Shown here piece after piece: positions 5,974 to 11,621 of a DNA stretch of 11,621 bases. Below the pieces are notes generated by a model. That model saw only the letters and a program-made list of their open reading frames with translations. It ran no database searches and had not been told where the DNA came from. The position numbers and the translations under genes were made by a program. The DNA is from CAYRHS01 sp964424125 (GTDB taxonomy: Bacteria; Actinomycetota; Acidimicrobiia; IMCC26256; JAOSJL01), in the NCBI GenBank assembly GCA_964424125.1, contig CAYRHS010000102.1, forward strand, positions 1 to 11,621, written 5' to 3'. Positions within the stretch are counted from its first letter, which is position 1. Each line of letters opens with the position of its first letter.

Positions 5974-7395
5974 TCAGTCGTCGAGCTCGGAGCGACGCGC
6001 TCGTCCCCGATACACGGCTCGGCCTCCGACCGCGTCCTTGTTGAGCCGCTTCGAGAGGTGGAGACCCTCGAGGACGAATTCGACCGCGGATGCGATGCCC
6101 GCGGGGGTCTCACCGACGTCGAGGTCGACGAGCAGGTCCCGCAACGCCGGGACGTCCGCGGCCAGCGTCACGTACTCGTCGGCTTCGACGTCGTCACCGG
6201 CGTGGACGACCAAACCCGCCTCGAACGCCTCCACGACGGCGGGAAGCCTCTCCGGCGCGACCCGGTCGCGGAAGGTCTCGAGCACCGCGCCCTTGACGAT
6301 GCGGTCGAGGACCTGCTCGTCGCGCCCCTCCTCGACCGTCTCGAACTCGATCTTCCCCGCGGTGGAAGCGACGAGGGCTTCGAGGTCGCTCACCCGAGGG
6401 ACGACCTCTTGCTCCCGGCGCCGGAGCGCGCGGCGGAGCGCGTTCGCCACGAGCGTCTCGCGGTTCGTCACGGACAGCCGCACCGACACGCCGCTGCGCT
6501 GGTTGACATGCGGCGACCGGCGCGCGAGCTGGCTGACCTCCGCCACGATGCTCGTCATGTAGTCGGGGACGTGGACCGGCAGGCCGGCTCCGACCGGCGC
6601 GCGCGCCTCCTGCTCGATCACCTCCCGCTCGACGTCGGCGTCGAGCGGGTAATGCGTGCGGATCTGCGCGCCGAAGCGGTCCTTCAGCGGCGTGATGATC
6701 CGGCCCCGGTTCGTGTAGTCCTCGGGGTTCGCCGACGCCACCAGCAGCAGGTCGAGCTCGAGGTGGACCTTGTAGCCCCGGATCTGGACGTCGCGCTCCT
6801 CGAGCACGTTCAGGAGCCCGACCTGGATGCGCTCGGCCAGGTCCGGCAGCTCGTTGATGGAGAAGATCCCGCGATTGCTTCGCGGCACGAGCCCGTAGTG
6901 CATCGTCAGCTCGTCGGCGAGATATCGACCCTCGGCGACCTTGATGGGATCGACCTCTCCGATGAGATCGGCGATCGAGGTGTCCGGCGTGGCCAGCTTC
7001 TCGCCGAAGCGGCGATCCCGACGTACCCAATCGATCGGGGTGTCGTCGCCCCGCTCGGCCAGGAGGTCGACCGCGTACCGGGACACCGGTCGAGTCGGGT
7101 CGTCGTTGATCTCACTCCCCGCGACGATCGGCATCCACTCGTCGAGCAGCGACGTAAGCGAGCGGATCATGCGCGTCTTGGCCTGGCCGCGCTCCCCCAG
7201 GAAGATCACGTCGTGGCCCGCGAGGAGCGCGTTCTCGAGCTGCGGGAGGACGGTGTCGTCGTAGCCGACCACGCCCTCGACGAGCGGCGCGCCGGCCGCG
7301 ATGCGGCTCACGGCGTTGGCGCGGATCTCGTCCTTCACCGGGCGCGACTCCCACCCGCTGGCTCGCAGCTCCGCGAGCGTCGTGGGACGGGTCAT
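5974..7395 (-). CDS. MoxR/Mg-chelatase-like AAA+ ATPase
   Basis: A 473-residue cytoplasmic ATPase. The P-loop is GERGQAKT (67-74), with K73 and T74 for ATP and magnesium. The Walker B region is GIFSINELPDL (176-186), where Asn181 stands in place of the usual Asp before the catalytic E182. Sensor 1 lies in the SANPEDYTNRGR stretch (221-232), and a probable arginine finger is R240 in KDRFG. The lid domain follows (about 285-365), then a C-terminal helical region. The pattern matches the ATPase paired with VWA proteins in actinobacteria (Rv0958-like in mycobacteria). These are thought to remodel or load cofactors into partner proteins. The ATG at 7395 follows a GAGGAG site by seven bases and fits the family; the frame is open further back to 7641 without homology. 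Its presumed partner lies 657 bases further on, not in tight operon spacing. The gene is divergent from the two-helix membrane protein gene. Confidence 0.92.
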   Translation of the reverse strand: MTRPTTLAELRASGWESRPVKDEIRANAVSRIAAGAPLVEGVVGYDDTVLPQLENALLAGHDVIFLGERGQAKTRMIRSLTSLLDEWMPIVAGSEINDDPTRPVSRYAVDLLAERGDDTPIDWVRRDRRFGEKLATPDTSIADLIGEVDPIKVAEGRYLADELTMHYGLVPRSNRGIFSINELPDLAERIQVGLLNVLEERDVQIRGYKVHLELDLLLVASANPEDYTNRGRIITPLKDRFGAQIRTHYPLDADVEREVIEQEARAPVGAGLPVHVPDYMTSIVAEVSQLARRSPHVNQRSGVSVRLSVTNRETLVANALRRALRRREQEVVPRVSDLEALVASTAGKIEFETVEEGRDEQVLDRIVKGAVLETFRDRVAPERLPAVVEAFEAGLVVHAGDDVEADEYVTLAADVPALRDLLVDLDVGETPAGIASAVEFVLEGLHLSKRLNKDAVGGRAVYRGRARRSELDD

Positions 7396-7402
7396 CCGCG
7401 CG

Positions 7403-7408
7403 CTCCTC
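7403..7408 (-). promoter_or_regulatory. Ribosome binding site of the AAA+ ATPase
   Basis: GAGGAG on the - strand, seven bases before the ATG at 7393-7395. It fixes the start of the 473-residue ATPase against the longer open frame that continues to 7641. Confidence 0.6.
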
Positions 7409-7520
7409 GTATGTCTCGCACCGGCATCCGAGCGTACAGCGGACGGCCTCGTGCCGACCCGCGAGGAACGAGCGCCGCCGCCGCGACGACGAACGGATAG
7501 CGTCGGGGCGCGACCAGCCC

Positions 7521-7526
7521 GAGGAG
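7521..7526 (+). promoter_or_regulatory. Ribosome binding site of the two-helix membrane protein
   Basis: GAGGAG lies eight bases before the ATG at 7535. It decides the start of the 97-residue protein, since the frame is open back to 7301 into the divergent ATPase gene. In the rest of the divergent gap (7396-7534) I see no convincing promoter. Confidence 0.6.
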
Positions 7527-7534
7527 CGCCTGGC

Positions 7535-7828
7535 ATGAGCGACGAGGCCGAGCACGAGACCCCTGCGGCCGACGACGAGCGGCGGCGGCGAGCCGAGCAG
7601 CGCGTCGGGGCCAAGATCGCGCTCGCGGGACACGCCGTCATCTACGTGGCGGTCAACATCTCGTTCCTCGTCCTCGTCGGGGCCGACTGGCTCTGGGTGA
7701 CCCTGTTCTGGGGCCTCGGGCTCCTGGCGCAGGCGTGGGCCGTGTTCACCGACACCAGCCGGACCCTGCGCGATTGGAAAGAGCGGGAGATCCAGCGCGA
7801 GCTCGCACGCGACGACAAGGGTGACTGA
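7535..7828 (+). CDS. Small 2TM-domain membrane protein
   Basis: A 97-residue protein with a charged N-terminus (1-28), two membrane helices (about 31-49 and 53-72) joined by a tight turn at GADW, and a charged C-terminal helix (74-97). The layout, with a His near the start of helix one (GHAVIYVAVN) and a Trp-rich second helix, fits the 2TM domain family, which occurs alone or fused to regulators and whose function is not known. Both ends should face the cytoplasm. Its last eight bases overlap the start of the glycoside hydrolase gene, so the two are probably translated together, although nothing in either protein explains a shared role. Confidence 0.8.
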   Translation: MSDEAEHETPAADDERRRRAEQRVGAKIALAGHAVIYVAVNISFLVLVGADWLWVTLFWGLGLLAQAWAVFTDTSRTLRDWKEREIQRELARDDKGD

Positions 7829-9986
7829 GACCCCCTCGCTCCACGCCCGCTCGCGCGTGCCCGACACGCTCGACCTGACCGGGACGTGGCGCGCTGCGGT
7901 CGCCGACGCGACCCTCGAGCGGGAGTTCGCCCGGCCTTCCTTCGACGACCGGGGGTTCGAACCCATCGACGTCCCGGGCCACTGGCGGTCCTGCTCGGCC
8001 TTCGCCGAGTCCGACGGCCCGCTCCTCTACCGGCGCCGTTTCGACACCACCCCGCCGGCCGCCGAGCGACGCCGCTGGCTCGAGCTCGACGGCTGCTTCT
8101 ACTACGGCGACGTCTGGCTCGACGGCGCCTACCTGGGCGACACCCACGGCTACTTCGCTCCCCACGCCTTCGACGTGACCGCGGCCCTGGCCACCGAGCG
8201 GGGGCACGTCCTCGGGGTGGAGGTCTCCTGTCCTCCCCAGACCGACCGCACCCACAAACGCCTCCTCACCGGCGTGTTCTCCCATTGGGACGTGCTGGAC
8301 CGGACCTGGAACCCGGGCGGGCTCTGGCGACCGGTACGCATCCGCGAGACGGGCCCCGTCCGCATCGCCCGAGCTCGCGTTCTCTGCACCGAGGCCCGCC
8401 CCGACCTGGGTCGGCTGTCGATCGACGTCACCCTCGACGCGAGCACCGAGCTGGAACGCGACGCGCGCGTCACCCTGGTGACGAGCGTGCACGGCTCCGA
8501 CGTCGACGTCGAGCAGGAGCGTGCCGAGACGGTGGCCGCGGGCGCGAACCACCTTCGCTGGACGGTCGAGGTCGACGACCCACCGCTCTGGTGGCCCCGG
8601 CGCCTCGGTGTGCAGCCGCTCGTCGACGTGGACATCGTCGTGGAGGTCCACGGCCGACCGAGCGACGCGGTCTCTCGCCGGACCGCGTTCCGCGAGGTGA
8701 CGGTCGACGACTGGGTGTTCCGCGTGAACGGCGAGCGGCTGTTCGTGCTCGGCTCGAACCACGGCCCGACCCGGATGGCCCTGGCTGAGGCCACCCCCGA
8801 GGAGCTCCACCGCGACGTTGAGCTCGCCGTCCAGGCGAACCTCGACCTGCTGAGGCTCCACGCCCACGTCACGCGGCCGGAGCTCTACGCGGCCGCGGAC
8901 GAGGCCGGGCTGCTCCTGTGGCAGGACTTCCCGCTCCAGTGGGGGTACGCGCGCGGCCTGCGCAAGGAGGCGTCACGCCAGGCACGGGCGATGGTCGACG
9001 AGCTCGGCCACCACCCCAGCATCGCCCTGTGGTGCACGCACAACGAGCCGCTCGCCATCGACACGCAGCCGGGCGAGCCCATGGACGCCGGTGCCATCGG
9101 CAAGTTCTTCGCCTCGATGATGCTCCCGACCTGGAACAAGGACGTGCTCGACCGCGGCGTCACGCGCACGGTGCGCCGGGCTGACCCCACGCGCTTCTGC
9201 AACCGGCACTCGGGGATCTGGCCCGGCATCGCGAGCGGCGGCACCGACTGCCATTGGTACTTCGGCTGGTACCACGGCTCCATGGACGGCCTGGCCCCGG
9301 CGCTGGCGCGATGGCCACGCACCGCCCGGTTCGTCTCCGAGTTCGGCGCCCAGGCCGTGCCCGAGGCCCACGACTTCATGCACCCCGAGCGGTGGCCCGA
9401 TCTCGATTGGGACGAGCTGTTGGCACACCACGCGTGCCAGAAGCTCCTCTTCGACCGCACCGTGCCCCCCGCCGGCCACGACACCCTCGCCGCGTGGGCC
9501 ACCGCGACCCGCGAGTACCAGGCCGCGCTCATCCAGCTCCAGGTCGAAGACCTGCGACGCGTGCGCTACGCGCCCGCCGGCGGGTTCTGTCACTTCTGCT
9601 TCGCCGACGCCCATCCCGCGGTCACCTGGTCGGTCCTCGACCACCAACGCAACCCGAAGCCCGGATTCGAGGCACTCCGCGAAGCCTGCCGACCGGTGCT
9701 GCCGATGCTCGAGCCCCGCTCGGGCTCGGTCCACGTGGTCAACGAGACGCGTGAGCCACTGGTGGGTGCGGTAGTCACCGCACATGTCGGGCGCGCGCGG
9801 AGGCGTTGGCAGGGGAACATCCCCGCCGACGGGATCGCGTTCGTCGGGCGCATCGCCGTCGACGACTCCGGGCGCGCCGAGGGCGCACTGCTCCACCTCG
9901 AGCACAGCCGCGTCGGTCCCGTCGACAACCGCTACGACCCGTTGCTGCTCCAGGCCACACGGCCGGGCCCCCCGCTCCCGAGTTGA
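7821..9986 (+). CDS. Glycoside hydrolase family 2 protein, beta-mannosidase-like
   Basis: A 721-residue enzyme with the family 2 layout. It has an N-terminal jelly-roll sugar-binding domain (about 15-178, with LDGCFYYGDVWLDGAYLG), an immunoglobulin-like domain (about 180-290), the catalytic barrel (about 295-625), and a C-terminal beta domain (about 630-712). The acid/base is E409 in ALWCTHNEP and the nucleophile is E507 in FVSEFGAQ, both intact. The LLRLHAHV and GLLLWQDFPLQ segments resemble beta-mannosidases more than beta-galactosidases or glucuronidases, but the sugar cannot be fixed by eye. At 721 residues it is shorter than typical beta-mannosidases (over 800). There is no signal peptide, so it should act on imported oligosaccharides or glycosides in the cytoplasm; no transporter gene is in the window. 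The GTG start overlaps the end of the 2TM gene (GTGACTGA) with only AAGG directly before it, suggesting coupled translation. Confidence 0.88.
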   Translation: MTETPSLHARSRVPDTLDLTGTWRAAVADATLEREFARPSFDDRGFEPIDVPGHWRSCSAFAESDGPLLYRRRFDTTPPAAERRRWLELDGCFYYGDVWLDGAYLGDTHGYFAPHAFDVTAALATERGHVLGVEVSCPPQTDRTHKRLLTGVFSHWDVLDRTWNPGGLWRPVRIRETGPVRIARARVLCTEARPDLGRLSIDVTLDASTELERDARVTLVTSVHGSDVDVEQERAETVAAGANHLRWTVEVDDPPLWWPRRLGVQPLVDVDIVVEVHGRPSDAVSRRTAFREVTVDDWVFRVNGERLFVLGSNHGPTRMALAEATPEELHRDVELAVQANLDLLRLHAHVTRPELYAAADEAGLLLWQDFPLQWGYARGLRKEASRQARAMVDELGHHPSIALWCTHNEPLAIDTQPGEPMDAGAIGKFFASMMLPTWNKDVLDRGVTRTVRRADPTRFCNRHSGIWPGIASGGTDCHWYFGWYHGSMDGLAPALARWPRTARFVSEFGAQAVPEAHDFMHPERWPDLDWDELLAHHACQKLLFDRTVPPAGHDTLAAWATATREYQAALIQLQVEDLRRVRYAPAGGFCHFCFADAHPAVTWSVLDHQRNPKPGFEALREACRPVLPMLEPRSGSVHVVNETREPLVGAVVTAHVGRARRRWQGNIPADGIAFVGRIAVDDSGRAEGALLHLEHSRVGPVDNRYDPLLLQATRPGPPLPS

Positions 9987-10015
9987 GCCGAGGACGTGGG
10001 CGTCCGGGCCTCGGC
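9987..10015 (+). terminator. Hairpin directly after the glycoside hydrolase gene
   Basis: GCCGAGG (9987-9993) pairs perfectly with CCTCGGC (10009-10015), starting at the first base after the stop codon. The inner bases can also form GGACG/CGTCC. No T-run follows, so this would be an intrinsic terminator of the weak, T-less kind seen in high-GC actinobacteria, or an mRNA-end stabiliser. Confidence 0.45.
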
Positions 10016-10017
10016 AA

Positions 10018-10039
10018 CCGGGCCAGCCTTCGTGCCCGG
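10018..10039 (+). terminator. Second GC-rich hairpin downstream of the glycoside hydrolase gene
   Basis: CCGGGC (10018-10023) and GCCCGG (10034-10039) form a six-base stem with a ten-base loop, two bases after the first hairpin. Together they would make a tandem structure separating the hydrolase gene from sdhC. No T-run follows. In the remaining space to 10119 I see no convincing promoter, though one for the sdh genes is expected. Confidence 0.3.
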
Positions 10040-10119
10040 GTTCACAAGGTGCGGACGCGCGGAGGGCTTGAGTACGTTCGCCGCCTGAGGCTCCACGGTT
10101 TGCTCGAAAGCGCACGCCC

Positions 10120-10902
10120 ATGACCCAAGTCACCACCGAGGACCAGCGCGCCGAGGCCGACGACGCGGATGTTCTCGCTCGCGACTTCGGTCCGCCCGTC
10201 CCACCGCCGCCGAAGCCGCGTCGACCCTGGCCGATCGAGTTCTATTCGTCCGACGTCGGCAAGAAGTGGGTCATGGCCCTCACGGGCATCGTGCTGCTCG
10301 GCTTCGTGCTCGTCCACATGCTGGGGAACCTCAAGGTGTACCTGGGCCCCGAGGAGATCGACCAGTACGGCGAGGCGCTGCGTGATCTCGGCGGGCACCT
10401 CGTACCCCGCACGAACCTGCTCTGGGCCATGCGGATCGGGCTCATCGGCGCGTTCGGCCTCCACATCCTCGCGGCCTACCAGCTGACGCTCTCGAACCGC
10501 CGCGCGCGCCCCGAGCGGTATCGCTCACGTCGTGACTACGTCGCCGCCAACTTCGCTTCGCGCACGATGCGCTGGACCGGGATCATCGTGGCGCTCTTCC
10601 TCGTCTACCACCTGCTCGACCTCACCTGGGGCGTCACGAACCCCGACTTCGTCCGGGGCGCCGTGTACCACAACCTGGTCGAGAGCTTCTCCCGGGTGCC
10701 GGTCGCGATCTTCTACATCCTCGCCAACATCGCGCTCGGCATCCACATCTTCCACGGCGCGTGGAGCCTGTTCCAGAGCATGGGCATCAACAACCCACGC
10801 TTCAACGTCTGGCGCCGCTACTTCGCGGGTGCGTTCGCCGCGGTCATCGTGATCGGCAACGTGAGCTTCCCCGTCATGGTGCAGGCGGGGGTCATCTCGT
10901 GA
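10120..10902 (+). CDS. sdhC: Succinate dehydrogenase cytochrome b subunit
   Basis: A 260-residue membrane subunit of complex II, of the single-chain, five-helix, cytochrome b558 type. A polar, proline-rich N-terminus (1-40, with PPVPPPPKPRRP) is followed by five hydrophobic helices at about 50-68, 101-121, 153-173, 194-216 and 235-255. Histidines suited to haem binding lie in the first four: H66 (VHMLGN), H115 (LHILAAY), H164 (YHLLDL), and H209/H212 (IHIFHGAWS). This is the arrangement of the Bacillus and Streptomyces enzymes with two haems. It anchors the catalytic subunits and passes electrons to the quinone pool. The ATG at 10120 has only a weak GAAAG site. The stop overlaps the sdhA start (GTGA). 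As in Streptomyces, the order should be sdhC-sdhA-sdhB. Confidence 0.94.
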   Translation: MTQVTTEDQRAEADDADVLARDFGPPVPPPPKPRRPWPIEFYSSDVGKKWVMALTGIVLLGFVLVHMLGNLKVYLGPEEIDQYGEALRDLGGHLVPRTNLLWAMRIGLIGAFGLHILAAYQLTLSNRRARPERYRSRRDYVAANFASRTMRWTGIIVALFLVYHLLDLTWGVTNPDFVRGAVYHNLVESFSRVPVAIFYILANIALGIHIFHGAWSLFQSMGINNPRFNVWRRYFAGAFAAVIVIGNVSFPVMVQAGVIS

Positions 10903-11621
10903 CGATCGCGACGCCTGCAGGCGACACACGGCTCGACTCGAAGATCCCGCCCGGGTCCATCGCCGACAAGTGGGACGACCACAAGTTCGACCTCAAGCTC
11001 GTGAACCCCGCCAACAAGCGGAAGTTCACGATCATCATCGTTGGCACGGGTCTCGCGGGCGCGTCGGCGGCCGCGTCGCTCGCGGAGCTCGGCTACGAGG
11101 TCAAGGTCTTCTGCTACCAGGACTCGCCGCGGCGGGCCCACTCGATCGCCGCGCAGGGCGGGATCAACGCCGCCAAGAACTACCAGAACGACGGCGACTC
11201 GGTCTACCGCCTCTTCTACGACACGGTGAAGGGCGGCGACTACCGCGCTCGCGAGGCGAACGTGTACCGGCTCGCGCAGGTGTCGGTCGACATCATCGAC
11301 CAGTGCGTCGCGCAGGGAGTGCCCTTCGCCCGCGAGTACGGCGGCCTCCTCGACAACCGCTCGTTCGGCGGCGCCCAGGTCTCGCGGACCTTCTACGCCC
11401 GCGGCCAGACCGGTCAGCAGCTCCTCCTCGGCGCGTACCAGGCGCTCGCCCGCCAGATCGAGGCCGGAGCCGTCGAGATGTTCCCGCGCACCGAGATGCT
11501 CGACGTCGTGGTGAAGGACGGCCGGGCGGTGGGAATCGTTGTGCGCGACCTCGTGACGGGCACGGTGAGCTCCCATTCCGGCCACGCCGTCGTGCTCGCA
11601 ACCGGCGGCTACAGCAACGCC
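10899..11621 (+). CDS. sdhA: Succinate dehydrogenase flavoprotein subunit (N-terminal 241 residues)
   Basis: The frame is open from a GTG at 10899-10901 to the window edge, giving 241 codons of a protein that should exceed 600 residues. The FAD-binding fold begins with IIIVGTGLAGA (G49, G51, G54). H81 in RAHSIAAQGGIN is the histidine that normally carries the covalent FAD. The QVSRTFYARGQTGQQLL segment (160-176) and the second nucleotide-binding strand VVLATGGY (231-238) follow. This is the catalytic subunit that oxidises succinate to fumarate on the cytoplasmic side of the membrane. About 43 residues precede the FAD strand, including LVNPANKRK, as I recall for Streptomyces homologues. The four-base GTGA overlap with sdhC indicates coupled translation. 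The first codons would otherwise lack a clear ribosome site. Confidence 0.96.
   Translation, partial: MTIATPAGDTRLDSKIPPGSIADKWDDHKFDLKLVNPANKRKFTIIIVGTGLAGASAAASLAELGYEVKVFCYQDSPRRAHSIAAQGGINAAKNYQNDGDSVYRLFYDTVKGGDYRAREANVYRLAQVSVDIIDQCVAQGVPFAREYGGLLDNRSFGGAQVSRTFYARGQTGQQLLLGAYQALARQIEAGAVEMFPRTEMLDVVVKDGRAVGIVVRDLVTGTVSSHSGHAVVLATGGYSNA

Noticed and set aside
3319..7395. A magnesium or cobalt chelatase operon
   Set aside because: The ATPase and VWA proteins resemble chelatase subunits in fold, but no large chelatase subunit or tetrapyrrole gene is present. The Rv0958/Rv0959-like pair is the better match.
5572..7500. A 642-residue open frame on the + strand opposite the AAA+ ATPase
   Set aside because: It is antisense to a clear ATPase with intact Walker and sensor motifs and shows only compositionally biased sequence.
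1..11621. Defence island, prophage, CRISPR or secretion system
   Set aside because: A macro-domain gene and an AAA+/VWA pair can occur in defence loci, but they are not adjacent here. No nuclease, toxin, integrase or direct-repeat array is visible, and housekeeping genes surround them.

Overview
The window is very GC-rich and almost fully coding, with strong G/C third-position bias. A WhiB-family gene, an SdhC/SdhA pair of the type seen in Streptomyces, and an AAA+ ATPase plus VWA-protein pair resembling mycobacterial Rv0958/Rv0959 all point to a high-GC actinobacterium. A deeper lineage such as Acidimicrobiia is possible but is only an inference. I see no tRNA, rRNA, CRISPR array, transposase, integrase or phage gene.

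Layout. (1) 1-138: the end of an upstream + strand gene, probably glutamate formimidoyltransferase. It abuts, stop to stop, a WhiB-type iron-sulfur regulator on the - strand (139-441). (2) 442-707: a divergent control region with an AT-rich promoter-like island. It is followed by a + strand macro-domain protein (708-1208), probably an ADP-ribosyl or O-acetyl-ADP-ribose hydrolase. (3) 1178-3204, - strand: a membrane histidine kinase with a GAF domain, overlapping a receiver-only response regulator. (4) 3319-7395, - strand: a VWA/MIDAS protein and its MoxR/Mg-chelatase-like AAA+ ATPase. They are separated by a small opposite-strand lipoprotein gene and a decayed GNAT acetyltransferase start. (5) 7535-9986, + strand: a two-helix membrane protein overlapping a cytoplasmic family 2 glycoside hydrolase. 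Hairpins follow. (6) 10120 to the end, + strand: sdhC and the first 241 codons of sdhA. The iron-sulfur subunit is expected just beyond the window.

How they work together. Three couplings are well supported. The kinase and receiver overlap by 25 bases and should form one signalling pair. The AAA+ ATPase and VWA protein are a recurrent chaperone-like pair. sdhC and sdhA share a GTGA overlap and encode parts of respiratory complex II. The rest looks like ordinary chromosomal neighbourhood. I did not find a convincing new multi-gene system. The items most worth a second look are the cysteine in place of the usual aspartate in the macro-domain catalytic loop, the gene-plus-debris interruption between the ATPase and VWA genes, and the kinase with an output-less receiver.
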